A program made the position numbers and the translations under genes. From the NCBI RefSeq assembly GCF_029893355.1, contig NZ_JARZAI010000025.1:50966-114965 (forward strand): a stretch of 64,000 nucleotides of DNA, read 5' to 3'. Shown piece by piece: positions 15,515 through 24,242 of the stretch (within the stretch, counting starts at the first letter, position 1; every line of letters starts with the position of its first letter). The stretch is from Kitasatospora sp. MAA4 (lineage in GTDB: Bacteria; Actinomycetota; Actinomycetes; Streptomycetales; Streptomycetaceae). Below the pieces are notes generated by a model. It did not search any database. It was not told the origin of the DNA and worked only from the letters and a program-made list of their open reading frames with translations.

Positions 15515-15679
15515 CTACTGCTGGGCTCGGGAGAGGAGCACCCAGAGCGTGACAACCTCCACGCAGGCCAACGCCCACAGGGCGATCTGGGACGGACCGT
15601 GGCTGCGGCCCGCGAACGCGCCGGTCGCCAGGATGACGACGGAGAGCAGGGTGAGGTAGGCGGCGTTGCGTTGTGTCAT
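15515..15679 (-). CDS. 54-residue membrane protein, two predicted helices
   Basis: ATG at 15679-15677, TAG at 15517-15515. The translation begins MTQRNAAYLTLLSVVILATG and continues with a short polar loop AGRSHGPSQ and a second hydrophobic segment ALWALACVEVVTLWVLL, ending SRAQQ. Two transmembrane helices of a small hairpin membrane protein are clear, with Thr/Gln/Arg-Asn at the N-terminus. A strong terminator starts 10 bases after the stop, which supports a real transcription unit. Short proteins of this kind are common and uncharacterised in Streptomyces. Function unknown. Confidence 0.6.
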   Translation of the reverse strand: MTQRNAAYLTLLSVVILATGAFAGRSHGPSQIALWALACVEVVTLWVLLSRAQQ

Positions 15680-15982
15680 ATCTGGTGCGAGGTGGCGATT
15701 ACCGGGCGCATTGCAGCCCTGTCCGCACCCCGTCCCCCCCTTTGGAATCGGATTGAGTGGTGCCCGGGAAATCGATGCGCGCGGCTGTCCGGCACCCCCG
15801 TCCCCCGCATCCCCCGCAGCGTCTCCCGACAGGGTTTCCGCTGCTCAGAACAGGGTGCACCGCCCGGTCGCAGCGCGTCAACCCCGGATCGGCGGACTGT
15901 GAAATGGTCCATGAACTGCGTCGGGCGAGGGATTTCCGAAGCCTGTTTTAGATATTTCGACAATGCCGCCGGAATCCCGCCG
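15680..15982. other. Intergenic region without recognisable gene
   Basis: About 300 bases between the 54-residue membrane protein and the PhzF gene, locally less GC-rich around 15,890-15,970. It must hold the promoter of the small minus-strand gene. I see no RNA gene, repeat or convincing hairpin here. Confidence 0.5.
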
Positions 15983-16810
15983 TCAGGCGTGCGGCTCGGC
16001 GTGCAGGGTGCCGGTCAGGACGGTGGTGGCGCGGCCGGTGATGACCACGCGCTCGGGGTGGACGGTGGCGTGGACGAGTCCGGTACGCGCGGAGGCCTGT
16101 AGGCCGGTGAGGCTGTCGGTGGCCAGGCGGGCGCCCCAGAAGGGGGCCAGCACGGTGAAGGCGCTGCCGGTGACCGGGTCTTCGGGGATGCCGGCGGCGG
16201 GGTCGAAGACCCGGCAGACGAACTGGTGGGGTGCGCCGGGGTCGGCGCCGCGCGCGGTGACGATCGCGCCTCGGGGGGCGGTGCGGGCGATCGCGGGGAG
16301 GTCGGGGCGCAGCTCGCGTACGGTCCGCTCGTCCGCCAGCTCCACCAGGAGGTCGCCCAGCGTGCCGGTGTCGTGGACCGAGACGGGGTCGGCCCCGAGC
16401 GCCGCGGCGAGGCCGTCGGGCGGCGGGATCTCGGTGAGGCGCGGGCGGGGCAGGTCCAGGCCGATGGTGCCGTCGGGGCGCGCGTCGGCGAGCAGCAGGC
16501 CGCTGCGGGAGGAGAACCGGATCGTGCCGGCGGCGGCGGCGCCGGTGGAGCCGAGCAGGTGCGCGGCGGCCAGGGTGGCGTGTCCGCACAGGCCGACCTC
16601 GCGCAGCGGGCTGAACCAGCGCAGCGCCCAGTCGGCCGCGACCGGGTCGTCGGCGCGGCGCACGAAGACCGTCTCGGAGAGGTTCAGCTCGGCGGCGACC
16701 TGCTGCATCCAGCTCTCGTCGGGCCACCGGTCCCCGGGGACCAGGCAGACGGCGGCCGGGTTGCCGGTGAAGGGCCGGTCGGCAAAGGCGTCGATGATCT
16801 GCAGCTGCAT
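15983..16810 (-). CDS. PhzF-family isomerase/epimerase-like protein
   Basis: 275 residues. The start MQLQIIDAFADRPFTGNPAAV is the family signature, followed by the catalytic glutamate in LNLSETVF (Glu46), GLCGHATLAAAH around residues 75-86 and EDPVTGSAFTVLAPF near 210-225. Family members are two-lobed proteins of 260-300 residues related to diaminopimelate epimerase; PhzF itself isomerises trans-2,3-dihydro-3-hydroxyanthranilate in phenazine synthesis. No phenazine genes are nearby, so this is one of the many orphan PhzF-like proteins of unknown substrate. It is transcribed divergently from the following methyltransferase, with 132 bases between the starts. Confidence 0.9.
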   Translation of the reverse strand: MQLQIIDAFADRPFTGNPAAVCLVPGDRWPDESWMQQVAAELNLSETVFVRRADDPVAADWALRWFSPLREVGLCGHATLAAAHLLGSTGAAAAGTIRFSSRSGLLLADARPDGTIGLDLPRPRLTEIPPPDGLAAALGADPVSVHDTGTLGDLLVELADERTVRELRPDLPAIARTAPRGAIVTARGADPGAPHQFVCRVFDPAAGIPEDPVTGSAFTVLAPFWGARLATDSLTGLQASARTGLVHATVHPERVVITGRATTVLTGTLHAEPHA

Positions 16811-16942
16811 GCGGCGAGCCTAGGGGCGGAGGGAAGCAGGCGGGCACCGGTGCGAGGGTACGATCGGGGGTGAACATCCAGGATTCGGCCATCGGTTCCT
16901 CCTGATCAAGACCCCCGAACCCGATCGACCACGAGGGAACGC

Positions 16943-17581
16943 ATGTCCGGCTCGCACTACTTCACCAGTGATCCCGACGCCGTCAGCGAGCGCCGCGAGA
17001 TCACCGTGACCCTGCCCGACATCTCCCTCGAACTGACCACTGACGCCGGTGTCTTCTCGCGCGGCAAGCTGGACCCGGGGACCAGGGTCCTGCTGGAGCA
17101 CGCGCCGCCGCCGCGGGTGCGCGGGCCGATCCTGGACCTCGGGTGCGGGTACGGCCCGATCGCGCTGACCTGGGCCTCGCGCCGCAAGCGCAGCGCGGTG
17201 TGGGGCGTCGACGTGAACAGCCGCGCGCTGGACCTGCTCACCCTGAACGCGCAGAACCTGAAGCTCGGCAACGTGCAGGCGGCGCTGCCCGACGACGTTC
17301 CGCAGGACCTGGTCTTCGGCTCGATCTACTCGAACCCGCCGATCCGGGTCGGCAAGGCCGTGATGCACGAGATGATGCACCGCTGGCTCGGGCGCCTGGC
17401 GCCGGAGGGCTCGGCCTTCCTGGTCGTGCAGCGCAACCTGGGCGCCGACTCCTTCATGAAGTGGCTGAACGACCAGGGCTACCCGACCACGCGTTTCACG
17501 TCGGTCAACGGGTTCCGCATTCTTGAAGCACATCCCCGTCCCGACGGCGCGGGGTCAGACACTGGACGAGGTACATCGTGA
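16943..17581 (+). CDS. RsmC/RlmG-like SAM-dependent methyltransferase
   Basis: 212 residues, ATG with GAGGGAACGC upstream. Contains the Rossmann motif I DLGCGYGPIAL (about residues 66-76), acidic motif GVDVNSRALDL and the base-methylation motif SNPPIRVGK near 130-138, which is the NPPF/NPPI catalytic loop of N2-guanine rRNA methyltransferases and PrmC relatives. At 212 residues it corresponds to the single catalytic domain of RsmC. The likely role is methylation of a ribosomal RNA guanine. The last codons overlap the next gene (GTGA), so both are translated together. Confidence 0.85.
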   Translation: MSGSHYFTSDPDAVSERREITVTLPDISLELTTDAGVFSRGKLDPGTRVLLEHAPPPRVRGPILDLGCGYGPIALTWASRRKRSAVWGVDVNSRALDLLTLNAQNLKLGNVQAALPDDVPQDLVFGSIYSNPPIRVGKAVMHEMMHRWLGRLAPEGSAFLVVQRNLGADSFMKWLNDQGYPTTRFTSVNGFRILEAHPRPDGAGSDTGRGTS

Positions 17582-18168
17582 AGCAGCTCCGCGGGACCGA
17601 CCTGAAGCGCCAGCACCGGGTGTGGCGCCGGGCGAACGACTTCCGGCTCGCCATCATCATGGAGAACCTCCAGTCGCCGTTCAACGTGGGGTCGATCGTC
17701 CGTACGGCGGCCGCGATGGGGGTGGAGCAGCTCTACCTGACCGGTGACACCCCCTCGATCAGGTCCTCCGGCGCGCAGAAGGCCGCGATGGGCACCGACC
17801 GGTACCTCAAGGCGCAGCACTTCGAGACGATCGCCGAGGCGGTCGCCAAGGCCCGGGCCGACGGCTACCGGATCGTGGGGCTGGAGCTGGCGGACGACGC
17901 GGTGCCGCTGTTCGGCGCCGAACTGACCCCGGCAGCCTGCCTGATGGTCGGTCACGAGGACCGCGGCATCACGCCCGAGGGCCTGGCGCTCTGCGATGTC
18001 GTCGCGTTCGTCCCGCAGTTGGGCCGGGTCGGCTCGCTGAACGTCTCCTCGGCGACGGCGGTCGGCTGCTACGAGGCCCGTCGGCAGGGCTACGCGATCA
18101 CGGGCCTGCCGGACGGCGTGGACGCCGGAGAGCTGGACGGCGACCTGGGGTTCGACGACGTCGAATAG
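17578..18168 (+). CDS. SpoU/TrmH-family RNA 2'-O-methyltransferase
   Basis: 196 residues, GTG start inside the stop codon of the preceding gene (GTGA overlap), with GGACGAGG upstream. The three SPOUT motifs are present: NVGSIVRTA (motif 1), ACLMVGHEDRGI (motif 2) and GRVGSLNVSSATAV (motif 3), which together form the trefoil knot that binds SAM. TrmH-type enzymes 2'-O-methylate a tRNA (G18) or rRNA ribose. Coupling to a second RNA methyltransferase fits an RNA-modification pair. The exact RNA target cannot be read from the sequence. Confidence 0.9.
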   Translation: MKQLRGTDLKRQHRVWRRANDFRLAIIMENLQSPFNVGSIVRTAAAMGVEQLYLTGDTPSIRSSGAQKAAMGTDRYLKAQHFETIAEAVAKARADGYRIVGLELADDAVPLFGAELTPAACLMVGHEDRGITPEGLALCDVVAFVPQLGRVGSLNVSSATAVGCYEARRQGYAITGLPDGVDAGELDGDLGFDDVE

Positions 18169-18212
18169 GTCCGGTATAGAGCGCAGATGATCTTGCGTGG
18201 CACACTGCCGCC

Positions 18213-18986
18213 ATGGATGCTAAGAGCGGGATTCTGGCCGACCGGATTGCACTTGTCACAGGCGCGAGCAGCGGTATCGGCGCCGCCGCCGCACGGGTCT
18301 TCGCCAAGGAGGGCGCGACGGTCGTCCTGATCGCGCGCCGGGAGGCCGAGTTGGCCGCCCTGGTCGAGGAGATCGAGGCCGCCGGCGGTCAAGCAGCCTA
18401 CCTGGTAGGCGATGTGTCGAAGCCTCAGGACGCCGCCCGGGCGGTCGACTTCACCGTCGAGCGCTTCGGGCGCCTGGACGCCGCCTTCAACAACGCGGGG
18501 ATCGGCGGCGACCAGACCCCGATGCACCTGATGGGCGACGACGTCTACGACGCCATCATGGACACCAACGTGCGCGGGGTGTGGAACTGTCTGCGCCACG
18601 AGATCCGGGCGATGCTGGAGACCGGGACCGGCGGCGCCATCGTCAACAACGCCAGTGTGGGCGGGCTGGTGGCGATACCGGCGGCCGCGCCGTACATCGC
18701 CTCCAAGCACGCGGTGGTCGGGCTGACCCGGGCGGCCGCCGCCGAGTACGCCCGCCAGGGCATCCGCGTCAACGCGGTGGCGCCCGGGACGACGCGCAGC
18801 GAGATCACCGTCGACTGGTTCGCGCGCAACCCCGGGCTCGAGGAGATGGTCCACGGGATGACCCCGCAGGGGCGCACCGCCGCGCCCGAGGAGATCGCCG
18901 AGGCGGCCGCCTGGCTGTGCAGCGACCGGTCCTCGTTCGTCACCGGGGTCGCGATGCCGGTGGACGGCGGCTTCTGCAACCAGTGA
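18213..18986 (+). CDS. Short-chain dehydrogenase/reductase
   Basis: 257 residues, a classical SDR: nucleotide-binding TGASSGIG at residues 16-23, NNAG near 94, catalytic Ser148, Tyr161 and Lys165 (YIASK), and a C-terminal VDGGF. The residue after the second beta strand region (ARREAEL) suggests NADP(H) or NAD(H) use cannot be decided by eye. Substrate unknown; best hits would probably be glucose 1-dehydrogenase- or 3-oxoacyl-reductase-like. It is 44 bases downstream of the methyltransferase pair but has its own promoter-like spacing. Confidence 0.9.
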   Translation: MDAKSGILADRIALVTGASSGIGAAAARVFAKEGATVVLIARREAELAALVEEIEAAGGQAAYLVGDVSKPQDAARAVDFTVERFGRLDAAFNNAGIGGDQTPMHLMGDDVYDAIMDTNVRGVWNCLRHEIRAMLETGTGGAIVNNASVGGLVAIPAAAPYIASKHAVVGLTRAAAAEYARQGIRVNAVAPGTTRSEITVDWFARNPGLEEMVHGMTPQGRTAAPEEIAEAAAWLCSDRSSFVTGVAMPVDGGFCNQ

Positions 18987-19134
18987 CGTCCTCGGCGGGC
19001 CGCCATGCGCGCGGGAGCTGCACGGGTCTTCCACCAGTGGTCTGCATCCGACGCGGGAGTGGCAACTACTATGGCCCAAGCGGCGAGGACCATCCGTCTG
19101 AGCTGCTCCGACGCGGAGCGGAAGGAGCGAGCGG

Positions 19135-19590
19135 ATGACCGACACGGCCGAGCCGTCGGCACTCTCGGAGAAGATCGACGCGCTGTTCCGGACCGTCCGC
19201 CGCCCCAACCGCGAGCAGTACAGCCACGAGGAGGTGGCGAAGGCCTGTCGCGAGGTCACCGGCGAGAGCTTCTCCGCCACCTACCTCTGGCAGCTGCGCA
19301 CCGGCCGCCGCAACAATCCGACCAAGCGTCACCTCGAAGCCCTGGCCCAGTTCTTCCAGGTGCCGCCGGCCTACTTCTTCGACGAGGAGCAGGGCGGCGA
19401 AATCGCCAAGGAGATCGCCCTGTTGGGCGCGCTGCGGGACGCTGGGGTGCGCAGCCTGGCGCTGCGGGCGATCAACCTCTCGCCCGAGGGGCTGGACACC
19501 GTGAGCGACCTCATCGACTCCATCGCGCGCCGGGAGGCCTCTCGCGAGGCCTCCCGCGAATCCTCGAAGGGCCGCCGCGAGGAGTCCTAG
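19135..19590 (+). CDS. XRE-family helix-turn-helix regulator
   Basis: 151 residues, ATG with AAGGAG 7 bases upstream. The N-terminal half has a helix-turn-helix of the lambda-repressor type (SHEEVAKACREVTGE, then SATYLWQLRTGRRNNPTKRHL), followed by LAQFFQVPPAYFFDEEQ, typical of actinobacterial XRE proteins. The C-terminus is a short charged repeat (REASREASRESSK). No ligand domain is visible. Regulated genes are unknown; the neighbour on the right is convergent. Confidence 0.85.
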   Translation: MTDTAEPSALSEKIDALFRTVRRPNREQYSHEEVAKACREVTGESFSATYLWQLRTGRRNNPTKRHLEALAQFFQVPPAYFFDEEQGGEIAKEIALLGALRDAGVRSLALRAINLSPEGLDTVSDLIDSIARREASREASRESSKGRREES

Positions 19591-19600
19591 CGCACTGCGC

Positions 19601-20662
19601 TCAGACCCCTGCGGCCAGGCCCAGTTCGGCCTCGCCGAGCTCGGCGAAGTGCCGCTCGACCTCGGCGGGGGAGACCTCGGCGAGGGTGGCCGGGGACCAG
19701 CGCGGGTTGCGGTCCTTGTCGACGACCTGGGCCCGGACGCCCTCGACCAGGTCGGGCGATTCCAGGCCCGCCCAGGAGACCCGGTACTCCTGGTCCAGCA
19801 CGGCCTCCAGCGAGGGCAGCCGGCGCGCCCGGCGCAGCGCGGCCAGCGTGACCTTCAGCGCGGTCGGCGACTTCGCGAGGATCTGCTCGGCCGCCTCCTT
19901 CGCCTGCGGCAGCCCGCAGTCCAGCAGCCGCTCCAGGATCTCCTCGACGGTGTCGGCGGCGTAGCAGTGGTCGATCCACTCGCGCTCGGCGGCGATCGCG
20001 GACTCGGACGGTTCGACCGGCACAGCGAACTCGCCGACGGCGTCGGCCGGTTCGACGGACGCCAGGGCCCGGGTGAAGGCCGCCAGCCGGTCCGAGGGCA
20101 CCAGGTGGTCGGCGAAGCCGCAGTACACCGCGTCCGCGCCGGTCAGCCGTCCGGCGGTGAGCGCGAGGTGGGTGCCGAGCTCGCCGGGAGCAAGCGCCAG
20201 CAGCCGGCTGCCGCCGACGTCCGGCACGAACCCGATGGCGGTCTCCGGCATCCCCAGCGCGGTGCGCTCGGTGACGACCCGCACCGAGCCGTGCGCCGAG
20301 ACGCCGACCCCGCCGCCCAGCACCAGCCCGTCCATCACGGCGACGTACGGCTTGGGGTAGCGGGCGATCCGGTGGTTGAGCAGGTACTCGTCGCGGAAGA
20401 AGGCGCGCGCGCCGGCGCCGCCGAGCTTGGCGTCGTCGTGGAAGAACCGGATGTCCCCGCCCGCACACAGTCCGCGCTCACCGGCACCGGTGACCACCAC
20501 GGCGGCCACCTCCTGGTCCACCGCCCAGTCGGCCAGCACGGCGTCCAGCCGGCGGACCATGGCGTGGTCGAGCGCGTTGATCGCGCGCGGCCGGTTGAGG
20601 GTGAGGCGGCCCACCCGCCCGTCCTTGCGGGCCAGGACGGAGTCGTCGGGCTGCGTGCTCAT
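19601..20662 (-). CDS. Enoyl-CoA hydratase/isomerase family, 3-hydroxyisobutyryl-CoA hydrolase type
   Basis: 353 residues. Crotonase fold with oxyanion-hole segments RPRAINALDHAMV and GLCAGGDIRFFHDDA, then GLVLGGGVGVSAHGSVRVVTE and MPETAIGFVPDVGG. The length (about 350 rather than 260) and the conserved C-terminal part with SPTALKVTLAALRRA and DKDRNPRWSP match the 3-hydroxyisobutyryl-CoA hydrolase branch, which releases 3-hydroxyisobutyrate from its CoA thioester in valine catabolism. Other hydroxyacyl-CoA hydrolase activities are possible. Single gene, convergent with the XRE regulator. Confidence 0.88.
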   Translation of the reverse strand: MSTQPDDSVLARKDGRVGRLTLNRPRAINALDHAMVRRLDAVLADWAVDQEVAAVVVTGAGERGLCAGGDIRFFHDDAKLGGAGARAFFRDEYLLNHRIARYPKPYVAVMDGLVLGGGVGVSAHGSVRVVTERTALGMPETAIGFVPDVGGSRLLALAPGELGTHLALTAGRLTGADAVYCGFADHLVPSDRLAAFTRALASVEPADAVGEFAVPVEPSESAIAAEREWIDHCYAADTVEEILERLLDCGLPQAKEAAEQILAKSPTALKVTLAALRRARRLPSLEAVLDQEYRVSWAGLESPDLVEGVRAQVVDKDRNPRWSPATLAEVSPAEVERHFAELGEAELGLAAGV

Positions 20663-20766
20663 CGGGTGCTCCTCGCGGGTTGGGCCGTGCCGCTGCCACG
20701 GTAACCGTCAGCGGCGCGCCGGGCCGAATCGAGTACAGGAGCCGGATTCTGGGTGAGACTGCACTC

Positions 20767-21516
20767 ATGCTGGGGCTACCGGACCACATCCACGCGTACC
20801 TCTTCGATCTCGACGGGGTGCTGACGCAGACCGCCAAAGTCCATGCCGCCGCCTGGAAGTCGATGTTCGACGGCTTCCTGCGCGAGGAAGCGCGGCGCAC
20901 CGACGAGGAGTTCGTCCCCTTCGACCCGGTCGAGGACTACGACCGCTACGTCGACGGCAAGCCGCGCCTGGACGGCACCCGCTCCTTCCTCGCCGCGCGG
21001 GAGATCGAGCTGCCCGAGGGCAGCGCCGCCGACCCGCCCGGCACCCGCAGCGTCTACGGGCTGAGCACCGCCAAGAACGACACCGTGCTGCGGCTGATCC
21101 GCGAGCAGGGCGTCCAGCCGTACCCGGGCTCGGTGGAGTACCTGCACCGGCTGCGGGTGCTGGGCCTGCCGCGCGCGGTGGTCTCCTCCAGCGCCAACTG
21201 CCGGGACGTGCTGCGCGCGGCCGGCATCGACGGGCTGTTCGACGTGGTGATCGACGGCGAGACGGCCCGCCGGGAGGGGCTGCCCGGCAAGCCGGCGCCG
21301 GACACCTACCTGGCCGCCGCCCGGGCGCTGAAGACCGAGCCGAAGCACGCGGCCGTCTTCGAGGACGCCCTCGCGGGGGTGGCCTCCGGCCGGGCCGGCG
21401 GCTTCGGCGCGGTGGTCGGCGTCAACCGGACCGGACAGGCCGCCGCGCTGCTGGCCAACGGCGCCGACCTGGTGGTGGACGACCTGTCCGACCTGATCGA
21501 GGGGGAGGCCGAATGA
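20767..21516 (+). CDS. HAD-family beta-phosphoglucomutase
   Basis: 249 residues from ATG 20767; an in-frame earlier start at 20680 would overlap regulatory sequence and adds nothing conserved. HAD motif I FDLDGVLT (Asp14, Asp16), SSSANC (motif II), Lys in GLPGKPAPDTYL and the acidic motif FEDALAGVASGRAG. The cap includes the beta-PGM-type substrate loop TRSFLAAR. It overlaps the GH65 gene by ATGA, so the two are translated together: the phosphorylase releases beta-glucose 1-phosphate and this enzyme converts it to glucose 6-phosphate. Confidence 0.92.
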   Translation: MLGLPDHIHAYLFDLDGVLTQTAKVHAAAWKSMFDGFLREEARRTDEEFVPFDPVEDYDRYVDGKPRLDGTRSFLAAREIELPEGSAADPPGTRSVYGLSTAKNDTVLRLIREQGVQPYPGSVEYLHRLRVLGLPRAVVSSSANCRDVLRAAGIDGLFDVVIDGETARREGLPGKPAPDTYLAAARALKTEPKHAAVFEDALAGVASGRAGGFGAVVGVNRTGQAAALLANGADLVVDDLSDLIEGEAE

Positions 21517-23924
21517 CCAGCCAGGAGGGATTCGCCGTCGATCCCTGGGGGTTGACCGAGCACCGGGTCGACACGCTCGGCCTGGCCCGGGCCGAGTCGC
21601 TCTTCGCGCTCTCCAACGGGCACATCGGCCTGCGCGCCAACCTGGACGAGGGGGAGCCGCACGGCCTGCCGGGGACGTACCTGAACGGCGTCTTCGAGCT
21701 GCGCCCGCTGCCCTACCCGGAGGGCGGCTACGGCTTCCCGGAGTCCAGCCAGAGCGTCATCAACGTCACCAACGGCAAGATCATCCGCCTCCTGGTGGAC
21801 GACGAGCCCTTCGACCTGCGCTACGGCGACGCGCGCGACCACCGCCGCTCGCTGGACTTCCGCGAGGGCGTGCTGCGCCGCGAGGCCGAGTGGACCTCAC
21901 CGGCCGGGCGGACCGTCAAGGTCCGCTCCAAGCGACTGGTCTCGCTCACCCAGCGGGCGATCGCGGCGATCGAGTACGAGGTCGAGGCGGTCGACGACAC
22001 GGTCCGCATCGTGCTCCAGTCCGAGCTGGTCGCCAACGAGCAACTCCCGGGCTCGGACGGCGATCCGCGCGCCTCGGCGGTGCTCGAGGCGCCGCTCATC
22101 GCGGAGAGCCACCACGCCGCCGGCACCACCGCCTCGCTGGTGCACCGCACCCGGTACAGCGAGTTGCGGGTGGCGGCGGGTATGGACCACCTGATCGAGG
22201 GCCCGGCGGGCGTCAGCGTCACCGCCGAGAGTCGCGACGACCAGGCCCGGATCAGCGTGACCACCGTGCTGCACCCCGGCGAGACGTTGCGGCTGGTCAA
22301 GTTCATCTCCTACGGCTGGTCGGCGACCCGCTCGCTGCCGGCCGTCCAGGACCAGGTGGAGGCCGCGCTGACCGCCGCCCGGTACTCCGGCTGGGAGGGC
22401 CTGGTGGACGAGCAGAAGGCGTACCTGGTCGCCTTCTGGGACACCTGCGACATCGAGATCGACGGCGACGTCGAACTCCAGCAGGCCATCCGCTTCGCCC
22501 AGTTCCACGTCCTGCAGTCGGCAGCCCGCAGCGAGGAACGCGCCATCCCCGCCAAGGGGTTGACCGGCCCGGGCTACGACGGGCACAGCTTCTGGGACAC
22601 CGAGGCCTTCGTGCTGCCGGTGCTCACCTACGCGCTGCCTGCCGCGGTCGCCCAGGCGCTGCGCTGGCGCCACAGCACGCTTCCGCTGGCCCGCGAGCGA
22701 GCGGCCCAACTCGGTCTGGCCGGAGCGGTGTTCCCCTGGCGGACGATCCGCGGCGAGGAGTGCTCCGGCTACTGGCCGGCCGGTACCGCGGCCTTCCACA
22801 TCGGCGCCGACATCGCGGCCGCGGTCGCCCGCTACATCCGCGCCACCAGCGACGTCGAGTTCGAACGGTCCTACGGGGTGGAGCTGTTGGTCGAAACAGC
22901 GCGGATGTGGCGCTCGCTGGGCCACCACGACTCGGTCGGCCGGTTCCGGATCGAGGGCGTCACCGGACCGGACGAGTACAGCGCGGTGGCCGACAACAAC
23001 GTCTACACCAACCTGATGGCGCAGACGAACCTGCGCGAGGCTGCCGAGGCCGCCACCCGGCACCCGCTGGTCGCCGCCGCGCTCGGCGTGGACACCGAGG
23101 AGACCGCGGCCTGGCGCGACGCGGCGTCCGCGATGTACATCCCGTACGACGCCAAGCTCGGCGTGCACCCGCAGGCGGACGGCTTCACCGACCACCAGCT
23201 CTGGGACTTCGAGGCCACCCCGCCCGAGAAGTACCCGCTGCTGCTGCACTACCCGTACTTCGACCTGTACCGCAAGCAGGTGGTCAAGCAGGCGGACCTG
23301 GTGCTGGCGATGCAGTGGCGCGGCGACGCGTTCAGTCACGAGCAGAAGGTCCGCAACTTCTCCTACTACGAGCGGCTGACGGTCCGGGACTCCTCGCTCT
23401 CGGCCTGCACCCAGGCGGTGATAGCGGCCGAGGTGGGCCAGTTGGACCTCGCGTACGACTACACCGCCGAGGCCGCCATGATGGATCTGCACGACCTGGG
23501 CGGCAACACCCGCGACGGCCTGCACATGGCCTCGCTGGCCGGCTCCTGCCTCGCCCTGGTCGGGGGATTCGGCGGCCTGCGCGACCACGGCGACGTCCTC
23601 GCCTTCCAACCCCGGCTGCCCGCCGGGCTGGTGCGCCTCGCCTTCTCGATGAAGGTCCGTCATCAGCAGCTGCTGCGCGTCGAGATCACCCACCAGTCGA
23701 CCACCTACACGCTGCGCGAGGGCACCCGGCTGCGCCTGTCGCACGACGGCGAGGACCTGACGGTCGCCGTCGGCAAGCCGGTGCAGCGCCCCACCGCCAC
23801 GCCCGTGGCGGGCGAGCGTCCGAGCCAGCCGCCCGGCCGCGAGCCGGCCCGCCGCCACGCGCAGACCGGTCCGGCCACCGGCTCGGTGATCGGCGGGGCC
23901 GCGGACCATCTGACGGCCGAATAG
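21513..23924 (+). CDS. Glycoside hydrolase family 65 disaccharide phosphorylase
   Basis: 803 residues, GH65: N-terminal beta-sandwich domain (about 1-270, NGHIGLRANLDEGEPHG), linker helices, (alpha/alpha)6 barrel with the general acid in GVTGPDEYSAVADNNVYTN (Glu488), and a C-terminal beta sheet ending near residue 755; the last 50 residues are a Pro/Arg-rich tail. These enzymes phosphorolyse alpha-glucosyl disaccharides (maltose, trehalose, kojibiose, nigerose) to beta-glucose 1-phosphate. The coupled beta-phosphoglucomutase fixes the direction: intracellular disaccharide use. Which disaccharide is used cannot be told by eye. A strong terminator follows directly. Confidence 0.93.
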   Translation: MTSQEGFAVDPWGLTEHRVDTLGLARAESLFALSNGHIGLRANLDEGEPHGLPGTYLNGVFELRPLPYPEGGYGFPESSQSVINVTNGKIIRLLVDDEPFDLRYGDARDHRRSLDFREGVLRREAEWTSPAGRTVKVRSKRLVSLTQRAIAAIEYEVEAVDDTVRIVLQSELVANEQLPGSDGDPRASAVLEAPLIAESHHAAGTTASLVHRTRYSELRVAAGMDHLIEGPAGVSVTAESRDDQARISVTTVLHPGETLRLVKFISYGWSATRSLPAVQDQVEAALTAARYSGWEGLVDEQKAYLVAFWDTCDIEIDGDVELQQAIRFAQFHVLQSAARSEERAIPAKGLTGPGYDGHSFWDTEAFVLPVLTYALPAAVAQALRWRHSTLPLARERAAQLGLAGAVFPWRTIRGEECSGYWPAGTAAFHIGADIAAAVARYIRATSDVEFERSYGVELLVETARMWRSLGHHDSVGRFRIEGVTGPDEYSAVADNNVYTNLMAQTNLREAAEAATRHPLVAAALGVDTEETAAWRDAASAMYIPYDAKLGVHPQADGFTDHQLWDFEATPPEKYPLLLHYPYFDLYRKQVVKQADLVLAMQWRGDAFSHEQKVRNFSYYERLTVRDSSLSACTQAVIAAEVGQLDLAYDYTAEAAMMDLHDLGGNTRDGLHMASLAGSCLALVGGFGGLRDHGDVLAFQPRLPAGLVRLAFSMKVRHQQLLRVEITHQSTTYTLREGTRLRLSHDGEDLTVAVGKPVQRPTATPVAGERPSQPPGREPARRHAQTGPATGSVIGGAADHLTAE

Positions 23925-23936
23925 CCCGCTTTTCTC

Positions 23937-23983
23937 AACGGCGTGTCCGACTTGCCTGGTCAGGCAAGTTTGGGCACGCCGTT
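23937..23983 (+). terminator. Intrinsic terminator after the GH65 gene
   Basis: Outer arms AACGGCGTG (23937-23945) and CACGCCGTT (23975-23983), inner arms CTTGCCTG (23951-23958) and CAGGCAAG (23961-23968), giving a long two-part hairpin 12 bases after the stop codon. The remaining bases up to the protease start (23,990-24,242) hold no other gene that I can see, only the promoter region of the protease. Confidence 0.9.
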
Positions 23984-24242
23984 GTTGCGTCCGGGTGACC
24001 GCGAAGTGACGGTCAGTCGGTTCACAACCCCCTCCAGGTAACGGGCGGATGGAGATCCGACTCAGCTCTTGTTGACCGGGGCATGCCTCACTAGCCTCAT
24101 CGCAAGCCGGTCGAACCCGACCCAGGGAAGGCCTGGCGCACAGCACTGGCACGCCCCGGCACGTGGACCACGCATGTCCATGTGGCGGTCCCCCACACCC
24201 TTTTCCGCCCCCGGTTCACCCCAGACCAAAGGGAGCAGTCCG

